Assembly: GCF_020171985.1 (NCBI RefSeq)
Contig: NZ_JAIVAL010000004.1
Span: forward strand, 62,001 to 126,000
Length of the DNA stretch: 64,000 nt
Reading direction: 5' to 3'
Source: Halobacillus halophilus
Lineage (GTDB): Bacteria > Bacillota > Bacilli > Bacillales > Halobacillaceae
Position numbers and translations under genes: made by a program. Shown here in pieces: positions 9,772 through 17,705 of this stretch. The notes under the pieces were generated by a model, which ran no database searches, was not told the origin of the DNA, and saw nothing but the letters and a program-made list of their open reading frames with translations. Position 1 is the first letter of the stretch. Every line of letters begins with the position of its first letter.

Positions 9772-10599
9772 TTATTCTTTAACAGATCCCCCAAGAATAC
9801 CTGAGATGAACTGTTTTTGCAGTAGTAAGAAGAAAATCATGATTGGCAAGGTGGAGAGCGTGGTCCCCATCATTACCTGTCCGTAGTCTATACGGGACAT
9901 TCCTACCAGACTGGATAGGGCTACCGGCAAGGTGTACATATCCTGTGACTGCAGTACAACAAGCGGCCAAATAAAGTTGTTCCACTGGAACATGAATAAG
10001 AAAATACCGACGGCAGCGAGTGCCGGTCTCATAACCGGAAGTACAATCCGGAAAAAGATATGGAATTCTCCAGCTCCGTCCACTCGGGCTGCTTCCAGTA
10101 ATGAATCCGGGATGGCCTGCATATTTTGACGCATTAAGAAGATCGCGAATGGATATGCAGCCTGAGGCAGAATCACAGCCTGGAACGTATTAAGCCAGCC
10201 GACGTTCGAGAAAATTTCGAATAAAGGAATTAACGTAACATGGTATGGAATCATAATTGCTACTAACAGCATAAAGAAGATTTGATTTCTTCCTTTAAAC
10301 TGAAACTTAGCAAAAGCGTAACCGGCTGCTGTACAGATGATGGCAGCTAAAGCGGTGAATGTGAGTGTGATCAGCAATGAGTTGCCCAGTACTCTAATAA
10401 TACCGACATTTTCATTTAGATTCTTAAAGTTTTCCCATCCATGAGTGCCGGGAAAGAAGTTAGGCGGCACTTTAAAAATTTCACCCGATGGATTGGTTGC
10501 CCCTACAAACATCCAATAGAACGGAAAAACGGAAACAATAACCCCTACAAATAGAAAGAAGTATAATAGAGTCTTTTTTAAAGGACTGACGTTTTTCAT
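9772..10599 (-). CDS. ABC sugar transporter permease (MalG/LacG type)
   Basis: Second membrane subunit of a carbohydrate-uptake ABC importer, with about six transmembrane helices in 275 residues. The EAA loop that contacts the ATPase is visible as EAARVDGAGEFHIFFRIVLP. Its start overlaps the stop of the upstream permease (TAATG), so the two are coupled. Substrates are inferred from the neighbours to be alpha- or beta-galactosides. No ATPase gene accompanies this set. Confidence 0.93.
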   Translation of the reverse strand: MKNVSPLKKTLLYFFLFVGVIVSVFPFYWMFVGATNPSGEIFKVPPNFFPGTHGWENFKNLNENVGIIRVLGNSLLITLTFTALAAIICTAAGYAFAKFQFKGRNQIFFMLLVAIMIPYHVTLIPLFEIFSNVGWLNTFQAVILPQAAYPFAIFLMRQNMQAIPDSLLEAARVDGAGEFHIFFRIVLPVMRPALAAVGIFLFMFQWNNFIWPLVVLQSQDMYTLPVALSSLVGMSRIDYGQVMMGTTLSTLPIMIFFLLLQKQFISGILGGSVKE

Positions 10600-11513
10600 T
10601 ATTTATCTTCACCTGCCCATTTCATTTGTGCCCAGGATAGAACACCAATGATTAGTACGAGTACATATGCAATAGCGGAGGCATAACCAAAGTCAAAATA
10701 TCGGAAGCCATTCTGATATAAATACAAAGTAATAGTTAAAGTGGAGTTATTCGGCCCGCCTTCGGTAAGGATGTATGGTTCATCAAATAATTGCAGAGTA
10801 CCGATGGTAGAAAGTACGAAAGTAAATAAGAAGATCGGTTTCAGCTGAGGAATGGTTATATAAAAGAACTGCTTCAGCTTGCTTGCCCCATCCATTTCCG
10901 CAGCTTCATAAAGGGAGCCAGGAATATTCTGAAGACCTGCCAGGAAGATAACCATGTTATAGCCCGTCCACCTCCAGGTAATCGCAACCATAAGAGCTAC
11001 TTTCGCCCAAAATGGGTCAGACAGCCAGGCGATAGGCTCCACGCCCACAAAGGAAAGCAGATAGTTAACCAGACCATAATTCTCATCTAACATAATCATG
11101 AAAATAATGGACGAAGCTACGAGCGCTGTAATAGCTGGCATGAAGAAGGCAATTCGGAAAAAGCTTTTCATTTTTACCAGTTGGGAATTTAGAGCTACAG
11201 CGATGATCACCGCAAGAAATAACTGAATCGGCACTTGTATTAGTAGAATTAAGAACGTATTGCCAAGCGCTTTATAGAAAAGTCCGTCCTGAAACAACCT
11301 TATATAGTTTTCAAGACCCGCAAATACATAGCCGGAACCTTCACGCTTTTGGAAACTCAATAATAATGAAGAAATAACAGGATACACCGTGAAGATTAGA
11401 AAAAAGGTAACAGCCGGCAGAATGAATAAATAAGGGACATTCTTGGGCGTAATCCAGCGCTTACGTTTTTTAGGTTCATTGGATTTTGCTGGTTCAGCAT
11501 TGGTTTGACTCAA
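10599..11513 (-). CDS. ABC sugar transporter permease (MalF/LacF type)
   Basis: First membrane subunit of the galactoside importer, 304 residues. It has a hydrophilic Lys/Pro-rich N-terminus, then about six transmembrane segments and an EAA loop (EAAEMDGASKLKQFFYITIP). Translation probably starts at TTG 11513, nine bases from GAGGAGG. It is the first gene after the hairpin that follows the binding-protein gene, and it has its own cre-like site and AT-rich operator upstream, so a second promoter for permeases and enzymes is likely. Confidence 0.92.
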   Translation of the reverse strand: MSQTNAEPAKSNEPKKRKRWITPKNVPYLFILPAVTFFLIFTVYPVISSLLLSFQKREGSGYVFAGLENYIRLFQDGLFYKALGNTFLILLIQVPIQLFLAVIIAVALNSQLVKMKSFFRIAFFMPAITALVASSIIFMIMLDENYGLVNYLLSFVGVEPIAWLSDPFWAKVALMVAITWRWTGYNMVIFLAGLQNIPGSLYEAAEMDGASKLKQFFYITIPQLKPIFLFTFVLSTIGTLQLFDEPYILTEGGPNNSTLTITLYLYQNGFRYFDFGYASAIAYVLVLIIGVLSWAQMKWAGEDK

Positions 11514-11551
11514 ATGAATTCTACCTCCTCAATTAAAGTACCCGCGCCTCA

Positions 11552-11565
11552 TACAAGCGCTTTCA
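11552..11565. promoter_or_regulatory. cre-like site (CcpA catabolite repression) before the permease genes
   Basis: Reads TGAAAGCGCTTGTA on the minus strand, close to the cre consensus TGWAANCGNTNWCA. Its place upstream of the permease gene suggests glucose repression through CcpA. This is a motif match only. Confidence 0.55.
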
Positions 11566-11577
11566 AAACCGGATGAC

Positions 11578-11608
11578 TTTATTAATTAATTTAATTTACT
11601 TAATGATA
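11578..11608. promoter_or_regulatory. AT-rich operator-like site 1 for the ROK regulator
   Basis: Sequence of the TTA(n)TTAATTTAATT(n)TAA type, resembling two sites beside the ROK gene (13094-13122 and 13225-13253). ROK repressors of the XylR/NagC type bind such AT-rich palindromes, so this is likely the operator for the permease-to-beta-galactosidase transcript. Confidence 0.5.
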
Positions 11609-11651
11609 ACACAACGTTTTTTATATGTCTGCTTTAATTATTAAAAATCTA

Positions 11652-11697
11652 AAAAGTCGGTCAATCTCCTGATATGAAGGAGACTGACCGACCTTTT
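11652..11697 (-). terminator. Intercistronic hairpin between binding protein and permeases
   Basis: Stem GTCGGTCA...CTCCT / AGGAG...TGACCGAC with A/T runs on both sides, between the binding-protein stop (11734) and the permease start. It probably ends most binding-protein transcripts, or protects their 3' ends, giving more binding protein than permease. Confidence 0.75.
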
Positions 11698-11733
11698 CTT
11701 ACTATACGGATACAAGCAGGAAGATCATAAGGA

Positions 11734-13053
11734 TTACTCGGTCACTTCACGACCTGTCTCACTTTTCAGCTTTTCAGCTGCATTTTGTAAAGCATCTTCA
11801 ATTTTTGTGCCATCAAGCAAGATAGAAGCTTGAGTGTCAGACATGGTATCAAATGCACGAGCATAGTCAGCTGTATAGTTGGCTACAGGAATATCAGCCA
11901 CTTCTTCAGAGAATAGTTTATAAATCTGTTGATTAGAGAAGTATTCAGACTCCTGTGTAAAGAACTCTTCTTCATAGGTAGAGCTCAAGGATGGGAAGAT
12001 TCCTTTTTCTTTAAGAGCTTTCATTTGAGGATCTACCTCTGTCGTGAAGTATTCTACGAAAGCATAAGCTGCACCCTGGTTATCTGTTGAAGATGGAATG
12101 ACAAGATCCGAGCCGCCTAAGTTAGCTGCACGGTTGCCGCCTTCTTCAAACGCTGGCAGTTGGAAGACTCCCCATTGACCATCTTGATCAGGTGCCTGAT
12201 CTTTAATGGTACCTGAATACCATACACCAAATGGAACAGTTGCGACTTCTCCGTTTACTGTGGCAGATACTACACCATTCCAGCCATCGTTGTTCAGCAC
12301 AAGTTCTTCATTTTCCAGCTGTTGAATCACTTCAAATGCTTTTTTAGATTCTTCTGAAGTCACATCAATATTTCCTTCTTCATCGTAATAATACGCACCC
12401 TGCTGGTTCAGCATCATGCGGTACAAGGCATCATCTTTCGCGATATCGATCGGTACCATCTGCGTACCTGTTTTCTCTTTAATTGTTTTTCCTGCTTCAA
12501 TGTAATCATCCCATGTTTTAATATCTTCGGGATTTACGCCTGCTTCCTCAAAGATGTCGGTACGATAGAATACGCCTGTCGGTCCCACATCCCACGGAGC
12601 AGCGAAAAATTCTCCGTCTGCATTCTGAGTAACAGATTTCTTATATTCACCGAACTTATCCTTATGGTCATCATAACCAAGTTCTGAAAGGTTAGTAATG
12701 GCATCAGGGAATTGGTCATAATAGTTAGCGAGGCGATCTGACTCTACCATAACTACGTCGGGTAAACCATTACCTCCTGAAGCTAGTCCTACCGTCAGCT
12801 TTTCATAAACATCCAATCGTCCGATATCCTCTACCTTCACTTCAACATCAGGATATTGCTCTTTAAATCCATCAACCGCAAGTTCCATCGATTCAGCTGC
12901 TACGTTCCAGCCCCAAACTGTTATTTCACCGGATGGTTCTCCACCCTCATCTCCTGAAGATTCGTCTCCACCACTTCCACTATTGCCTGAACAGGCAGCC
13001 AGAACCCCGGCTACAAGGCCTACTACCAGAAACATTTTCCACCAGTTCTTCAT
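11734..13053 (-). CDS. extracellular solute-binding lipoprotein (galactosides)
   Basis: Family 1 sugar-binding protein that captures substrate outside the membrane for the adjacent permeases. A lipoprotein signal is clear: basic start MKNWWK, hydrophobic stretch, then VLAACSGN with the lipid-modified Cys near residue 21. A Gly/Ser/Glu/Asp linker follows before the two-lobed binding domain, total 439 residues. The Asp/Glu-rich surface fits a salt-tolerant host. It is separated from the permeases by a hairpin and is the first gene of the leftward operon, facing the divergent ROK regulator across a 246-bp control region. Confidence 0.93.
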   Translation of the reverse strand: MKNWWKMFLVVGLVAGVLAACSGNSGSGGDESSGDEGGEPSGEITVWGWNVAAESMELAVDGFKEQYPDVEVKVEDIGRLDVYEKLTVGLASGGNGLPDVVMVESDRLANYYDQFPDAITNLSELGYDDHKDKFGEYKKSVTQNADGEFFAAPWDVGPTGVFYRTDIFEEAGVNPEDIKTWDDYIEAGKTIKEKTGTQMVPIDIAKDDALYRMMLNQQGAYYYDEEGNIDVTSEESKKAFEVIQQLENEELVLNNDGWNGVVSATVNGEVATVPFGVWYSGTIKDQAPDQDGQWGVFQLPAFEEGGNRAANLGGSDLVIPSSTDNQGAAYAFVEYFTTEVDPQMKALKEKGIFPSLSSTYEEEFFTQESEYFSNQQIYKLFSEEVADIPVANYTADYARAFDTMSDTQASILLDGTKIEDALQNAAEKLKSETGREVTE

Positions 13054-13075
13054 AATAATCTTGCTCCCCCTTCTT

Positions 13076-13089
13076 TGATAGCGTTTTCA
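13076..13089. promoter_or_regulatory. cre-like site before the binding-protein gene
   Basis: TGATAGCGTTTTCA matches the cre consensus at all but one position. It lies 23 bases upstream of the binding-protein start and could mediate CcpA repression. Confidence 0.55.
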
Positions 13090-13093
13090 AAAC

Positions 13094-13122
13094 TTACTAA
13101 AATAAATTAATTAACTAGTTTT
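13094..13122. promoter_or_regulatory. AT-rich operator-like site 2
   Basis: TTACTAAAATAAATTAATTA followed by ACTAGT resembles the palindrome next to the regulator start. It probably controls the leftward binding-protein promoter. Confidence 0.5.
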
Positions 13123-13224
13123 AAGTTAGCATACTAAACGTAAAATGAAAAGAGTTTTTTCAAAATTACCAAAATAGTTTATAGGTAGAAAGGGATGCTT
13201 TATCGTGCGTAAGCATAGCGTCTT

Positions 13225-13253
13225 TTACTTAGTTAAATTAATTAAATTAGTAA
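13225..13253. promoter_or_regulatory. AT-rich palindromic operator 3, next to the ROK gene
   Basis: A 29-bp near-palindrome running from TTACTTAG to TTAGTAA around a TTAAATTAATTAA core; 11 of 14 position pairs are complementary. It lies just upstream of the ROK start, so self-regulation and divergent control are likely. Confidence 0.6.
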
Positions 13254-13299
13254 GATTTATGATATGATAGGGGAAGAAAGAATGGTTGGAGGAGATGAA

Positions 13300-14511
13300 A
13301 TGACTACAAAGTACACACGAGGCAGTTTCCAATTAATGAAATCAATGAATAGATCCATTATTTTAAATATGATTCGTGAAGAAGGCCCCATATCCCGGGC
13401 AGAAATCGCTAAAAAAACCCGTCTTACTCCCCCGACAGTCAGTAACATTGTGAAGGAACTGATTCATACACAGTTTGTTATAGAGACTACCCAGGGAATG
13501 TCTAAGGGCGGCCGCAAACCTACACTTCTGGAAATTAACGCTGACCAATTTTATACTCTGGGCATAGATGTTGGTACATTCCATATGAAGTTCGTAGTAA
13601 CCAACCTGTTCGGAGATTTAAAAGATGTAACCAGCCTGCCCATTGGTAACTATCCAGAGAATGAAGATATCTTATCCATTATGAAACAGGGAATTCAGGA
13701 ACTTCTTTATTCAGGAAGCAACGATCCAGATAAGTTTCTGGGAATAGGGGTGGGGATGCACGGAATTGTCGATCCTGAAGAAGGCATTTCCCTTTTTGCT
13801 CCCTCCTTTCAGCTTCGAAATATTCCCATAAAAGAAGAGCTGGAAAAAGACTTCAATATGATTGTTAAAGTCGAAAATGATGCGCGTACCATGACGTTAG
13901 GTGAATACTGGTTCGGTAATGGAAATGATGCGGACAACATGGTTGGAGTGAATGTCGGGAACGGAATCGGTGCAGGAATGATGATTAAGGGAAGGCTTTT
14001 TCACGGGGAAAACAGTATAGCTGGTGAAATTGGCCATGTAACCATTGATCTATCTGGACCAAAATGTACATGCGGTAATTACGGCTGTCTGCAAACCCTG
14101 GCTGCGGGACCAGCCATTGCCGAACGAGCTCGTAAAGAATTAAAAACCGGAAAACCTTCACTCATACATGAACTGGTGGATGGAGATTTTGAGAAGGTAG
14201 ATGGTCAGGTGGTCTATCAGGCAGCTTGTGAAGGTGATGAGTTCAGTATTGATCTATTAAATCAGACAGGCCGATATTTAGGCATTGGATTGACCAATTT
14301 AATACACACCATTAATCCCAAGCGGATCATTGTGGGCGGCGGCGTCTCGAATGCAGGAGATTTCCTCATGAAAGGAATAGAGGAAACCATTCAATCCAGA
14401 GGGTTAACCGATAAAGCCAAAGAAACATCGATCGTTCTATCCAAACTGGGCGAACACGCTTCCGCCATAGGAGCCTGCGTCCTTGTACTGGAAGAATTCT
14501 TCGTCAGGTAA
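13300..14511 (+). CDS. ROK-family transcriptional repressor (XylR/NagC-like), galactoside regulon
   Basis: Sugar-responsive repressor with an N-terminal winged helix-turn-helix (GPISRAEIAKKTRLTPPTVS, near residues 28-47) and a C-terminal ROK sugar-kinase-like fold. The ROK zinc motif is present as CTCGNYGC, and IDVGTFHMKFVV is the nucleotide-site remnant. ATG 13300 is preferred over ATG 13264 because GGAGGAG lies five bases before it. It is divergent from the galactoside operon with matching operator-like palindromes between, so it probably represses uptake and Leloir genes until galactoside or galactose binds. The inducer is not shown by the sequence. Confidence 0.9.
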   Translation: MTTKYTRGSFQLMKSMNRSIILNMIREEGPISRAEIAKKTRLTPPTVSNIVKELIHTQFVIETTQGMSKGGRKPTLLEINADQFYTLGIDVGTFHMKFVVTNLFGDLKDVTSLPIGNYPENEDILSIMKQGIQELLYSGSNDPDKFLGIGVGMHGIVDPEEGISLFAPSFQLRNIPIKEELEKDFNMIVKVENDARTMTLGEYWFGNGNDADNMVGVNVGNGIGAGMMIKGRLFHGENSIAGEIGHVTIDLSGPKCTCGNYGCLQTLAAGPAIAERARKELKTGKPSLIHELVDGDFEKVDGQVVYQAACEGDEFSIDLLNQTGRYLGIGLTNLIHTINPKRIIVGGGVSNAGDFLMKGIEETIQSRGLTDKAKETSIVLSKLGEHASAIGACVLVLEEFFVR

Positions 14512-14519
14512 CAATAAAC

Positions 14520-14578
14520 CCAAAAATCCCCACCTCAGGTCATCCAAATATTGGATGACCTGAGGTGGGGATTTTTGG
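14520..14578. repeat. Interspersed palindromic repeat, copy 2
   Basis: CACCTCAGGTCATCCA unit and its complement around the loop ATA, extended outward by CCAAAAATCC / GGATTTTTGG pairing to a stem of about 28 bp. It sits between the converging ROK regulator and lipoprotein genes. The T-run after the stem makes it a likely bidirectional terminator. Confidence 0.9.
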
Positions 14579-14586
14579 TAAATACC

Positions 14587-14946
14587 TTAATTAAGCTGAA
14601 GTACCATTCCTTCCAGCACTTCAGGACTTCTTGCTTTCAGACGGATCCCTTTGTAATCAAAGACAACGATCTGATTAGGTTCTACTTGCAGTAATTCACG
14701 ATAATTTTTTGGGTCCTCTATTGTTTGATAACTGATCCTGGCTGCAATATTTTTTCTTGCCAGAAATACTTTAATGCCATTTAACGAAGATTGATAGGCT
14801 TCTTTAGGCGGATCATTCTCATAAAAAACGACAATGTGCCATTCATTATCCTTAGAGGGTTTAAACTCCTCGATGACTCTCCCTGAGTCTTCAGCGCACC
14901 CCGCCATAAAGAAAGCAATGAACAGCATAGATATCATCTTCTTCAC
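14587..14946 (-). CDS. small lipoprotein of unknown function
   Basis: 119-residue exported protein with a short hydrophobic signal and a lipobox ending FFMAGC, so Cys17 is probably lipid-modified. The remainder is a small mixed alpha/beta domain (WHIVVFYEND, IVVFDYKGIRL) of a kind seen in uncharacterised Bacillaceae lipoproteins; no enzymatic motif is evident. Translation starts at GTG, nine bases from GGAGG. It stands alone between two copies of the palindromic repeat. Confidence 0.8.
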   Translation of the reverse strand: MKKMISMLFIAFFMAGCAEDSGRVIEEFKPSKDNEWHIVVFYENDPPKEAYQSSLNGIKVFLARKNIAARISYQTIEDPKNYRELLQVEPNQIVVFDYKGIRLKARSPEVLEGMVLQLN

Positions 14947-15020
14947 GTTTTCATTCCTCCAAAAGATTAACCTATTCTACTGTACGCTTGCTTTATGCCA
15001 ATTATCCCTGAAAAGGAAAA

Positions 15021-15069
15021 AAAAGCTACCTCAGGTCATCCAGATACTGGATGACCTGAGGTAGCTTTT
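15021..15069. repeat. Interspersed palindromic repeat, copy 3
   Basis: Perfect 23-bp stem with loop ATA: AAAAGCTA, then CCTCAGGTCATCCAG and the complement. A T-run follows, so it can end the minus-strand ROK kinase transcript, whose stop lies nine bases away. Confidence 0.9.
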
Positions 15070-15077
15070 ATTGGAGA

Positions 15078-15971
15078 TTAACGGGTGAGAAGGGAAGCTC
15101 CTATTACGCCGGCATCCCCGCTCAGGGAAGACGGCTGGAGATTAATATGAGGAACCAGCTCTTCATAGACGTATCCCTTCACTTTCTCCCGAAGAGGTGT
15201 CCAAACAAGATCACCAGCGTTCATAACCCCTCCACCGATCACAAACACATCCGGATTTACAATGTGAGTCACATTTGCAATGCCTACAGCTAAATAATCA
15301 ACCGCGTCATCGACAATCTGCCATGCTTCTTCATTACCTTCGCTGACAAGATCGAATACAGCTTCTGCTCCTCCTTCAATCCCATGAAGCTCACTGGCTC
15401 GATTACCAATCGCCGTTCCGCTTGCATACCCTTCAAGTGCTCCTCTATTTAGATTACTGTACTGATAACCACCGCGCTGGACAATCATATTTCCGATTTC
15501 ACCTGCAAATCCTTGAGCACCATGAAAGACTTGCCCATTGACTACCAGCCCCCCTCCTACTCCGGTACTTACCGTTACATAATAGACGCTTTCATAGCCC
15601 TTTCCGCTGCCGTAGGTGGCCTCAGCTAGAGCAGCGGCATTTGCATCGTTCGTTAAATACACGTTTGCAGAGAAATGCTGGCTGATCTCATCAACCAGAT
15701 AAACTTCGTCCCAGCCCGGTAAATTCGGTGGACCCAAAATCACTCCACGCTTCGGATCAAGTGGTCCCGGAGCTCCAATACCAATTCCATCGATGCGTTT
15801 CTTTCCTTCAGAAATGGTGTGAATCATGTTCACCATTTTTTTAATGGTATGAAGATGTCCTTTTTCTACTTCTGTCGGTTCTTGTAACAGCTCCTCGACC
15901 AGCCCATTTTTATTTACAATGGCAACACGAATGTTGGTACCGCCTAAGTCAACTCCTATATTAATTCCCAT
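15078..15971 (-). CDS. ROK-family sugar kinase-like protein (glucokinase-like)
   Basis: 297 residues with the ROK phosphate motif GVDLGGTNIRVAIV at the N-terminus and the acidic sugar-binding segment TNDANAAALAEATYG near residue 105. The likely reaction is ATP-dependent phosphorylation of glucose or a related hexose in the cytosol. Unusually, the CxCGxxGCxE zinc motif of typical ROK glucokinases is absent; that stretch reads GGYQYSNLNRGALEGYASG with no cysteine. The catalytic aspartate region is kept, so activity is plausible. No operon partner; ATG with GGAG 11 bases upstream. Confidence 0.85.
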   Translation of the reverse strand: MGINIGVDLGGTNIRVAIVNKNGLVEELLQEPTEVEKGHLHTIKKMVNMIHTISEGKKRIDGIGIGAPGPLDPKRGVILGPPNLPGWDEVYLVDEISQHFSANVYLTNDANAAALAEATYGSGKGYESVYYVTVSTGVGGGLVVNGQVFHGAQGFAGEIGNMIVQRGGYQYSNLNRGALEGYASGTAIGNRASELHGIEGGAEAVFDLVSEGNEEAWQIVDDAVDYLAVGIANVTHIVNPDVFVIGGGVMNAGDLVWTPLREKVKGYVYEELVPHINLQPSSLSGDAGVIGASLLTR

Positions 15972-16054
15972 AGCTAACTACGCTCCTTTTCATTGAACTC
16001 TCCTTCTTCTATTGTACTGGTTTTTCTAATACCATTAAAACGTTGTCTACTATT

Positions 16055-16083
16055 TTTACAGAATTCTGCAAAAAAAGTATAAT
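16055..16083 (+). promoter_or_regulatory. sigma-A promoter of the LCP gene
   Basis: TTTACA (16055-16060), 17-bp spacer, TATAAT (16078-16083), 33 bases before the start codon. A near-consensus vegetative promoter. Confidence 0.75.
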
Positions 16084-16116
16084 AGAAGAGAACTCCTTAA
16101 TAAAAGAGGTGGACGT

Positions 16117-17052
16117 ATGGGTCGGAGTGAACGCAATAAAAGAAAGCGGAAGAGGAAAAGAGTGTTAAAGATCCTTCTCGCTGTATTTGCCGTCTTTCTA
16201 ATCGCAGGCGGTATCTTCATTTTTAAACTCTTCAATGATGTCCGGACGACAATCAATGACGATCTTCATGAAGATGTATCTGCCATTGATACAGATGAAA
16301 CGAAAGAGAAAGTGGATAAGAAAGAACCTATTAATATACTGCTGCTAGGTGTAGACGAACGCGAGAATGATGTTGGAAGATCCGATACTATGATCGTGAT
16401 GACACTTGATCCAAACAATAATCAAATGCAGATGGTCAGTATCCCCCGTGATACAAGAGTGGAGATTGCCGGAGACGGGCGAACTACCCGAATTAACCAT
16501 GCCTACGCATATGGCGGAAGTGATATGGCCGTTGATACCGTTGAGAGCTTCTTAGATATCGATCTTGATTATTATATAAAGGTGAATATGGAAGGTCTTT
16601 CTCAACTGGTCAATGCGGTTAACGGCGTAACCGTCCAGAACGATCTTGCTTTCAGTGCTGGCGGACACAGCTTCAAGGAAGGAAAGATTGAATTAAACGG
16701 TGAAGAGGCACTAGCGTTTGTGAGAATGCGCAAAAATGATCCAAGTGGCGACCTCGGCCGTAATGAACGTCAGCGCCAGGTCATTCAGGGAATTATTGAT
16801 AAAGGGGCAAGCATCGGGGTCGTTAACAAAATGGGTGACATCCTCGATGTACTCGGCAATAATGTTAACACTAATATGCAATTTGATGACATGCGCCGGC
16901 TTGCTGCCAACTATCGCAGTGCCCGCCAGAACACCTCCTCCTATCAGATGAGCGGTGAAGGAAGAATGATTAATGGCATGTATCTTATGATTATGTCCGA
17001 TCAGGAAGTACAAAAAACGCACGATATGATTGTAGATTTTGGTTCTAATTAA
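16117..17052 (+). CDS. LytR-CpsA-Psr (LCP) family cell-wall polymer ligase
   Basis: Membrane-anchored transferase that attaches teichoic acid or related anionic polymers from undecaprenyl carriers to peptidoglycan (TagT/U/V family). A very basic cytoplasmic tail (RSERNKRKRKRKR) is followed by one transmembrane helix at about residues 18-38 and the extracellular LCP domain. Conserved parts are ILLLGVDERENDVGRSDTM, VSIPRDTRVEI and AFVRMRKNDPSGDLGRNERQR, which carry the arginine/aspartate residues binding the polyprenyl pyrophosphate. The 311-residue length is normal. Single-gene unit with its own promoter and terminator. Confidence 0.93.
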   Translation: MGRSERNKRKRKRKRVLKILLAVFAVFLIAGGIFIFKLFNDVRTTINDDLHEDVSAIDTDETKEKVDKKEPINILLLGVDERENDVGRSDTMIVMTLDPNNNQMQMVSIPRDTRVEIAGDGRTTRINHAYAYGGSDMAVDTVESFLDIDLDYYIKVNMEGLSQLVNAVNGVTVQNDLAFSAGGHSFKEGKIELNGEEALAFVRMRKNDPSGDLGRNERQRQVIQGIIDKGASIGVVNKMGDILDVLGNNVNTNMQFDDMRRLAANYRSARQNTSSYQMSGEGRMINGMYLMIMSDQEVQKTHDMIVDFGSN

Positions 17053-17056
17053 GATA

Positions 17057-17083
17057 ACCGCCTCGATAAAATCGAGGCGGTTT
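17057..17083. terminator. Terminator of the LCP gene
   Basis: AACCGCCTCGAT / ATCGAGGCGGTT stem, then TTTATTTT. It lies between convergent genes and may serve both. Confidence 0.85.
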
Positions 17084-17098
17084 ATTTTCATTTTATAA

Positions 17099-17500
17099 TT
17101 AGGAAGTCGGTTGTTTCCGACGGAAATTCTGGACCCATCTCCACAGCAGACGAACCATAAAATAAGCGATGCAAAAAACGAGAAACCCGAATATACTTGC
17201 TGCGGCATCTCCGAATTCCATATTCCCTCTTCCAGTAATCTTCTGCTGGATTTCTACAGCGAATACGAAAACAAGAACCATAGAAAAGGTAAATAAAAAC
17301 GAAATCGCTGAGATACTTAACTTAGATAAGGCGTGAAAAATGGTATCCACAAATAATAGAGCAATGAGTCCTAAAATGCCGATGACCCAAAAGTGAAGGT
17401 CTTTGTCAGACAAATCCCACCCAAGTACCCTCGTGAGGTCCAAGAGAACATCGTGCCAGACATTCACAACTTCAGCCAGAATTAAAATAATTTCCTTCAT
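17099..17500 (-). CDS. small membrane protein, unknown function
   Basis: 133 residues with three likely transmembrane segments (about residues 36-52, 60-82 and 100-118) and a basic C-terminus (WRWVQNFRRKQ). The N-terminal third is amphipathic. No recognised domain. ATG is preceded by GAAGGGG. It converges on the LCP gene with a shared terminator and has a repeat-rich gap upstream. Confidence 0.75.
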   Translation of the reverse strand: MKEIILILAEVVNVWHDVLLDLTRVLGWDLSDKDLHFWVIGILGLIALLFVDTIFHALSKLSISAISFLFTFSMVLVFVFAVEIQQKITGRGNMEFGDAAASIFGFLVFCIAYFMVRLLWRWVQNFRRKQPTS

Positions 17501-17705
17501 ATAAACCCCTTCTCATTCCTAAACTTTCCATTTTGTTCATTTTAAAATACCTTATCATATTTGTATGTAATTGAATATATAAATATGGGACGTTTTCAGG
17601 ACAAACTTCCGGAAGGATCAAAAAGCTTGCAATGACTTTAAAAAAGCTCTGGTAAACGCTGCTATTGATTTTGGGGAAGGGTTTATTAAGCTATAGGGCC
17701 GGATA

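Noticed and set aside
16711-17208. 165-codon minus frame opposite the LCP gene
   Set aside because: Antisense to conserved LCP motifs and runs through the shared terminator.
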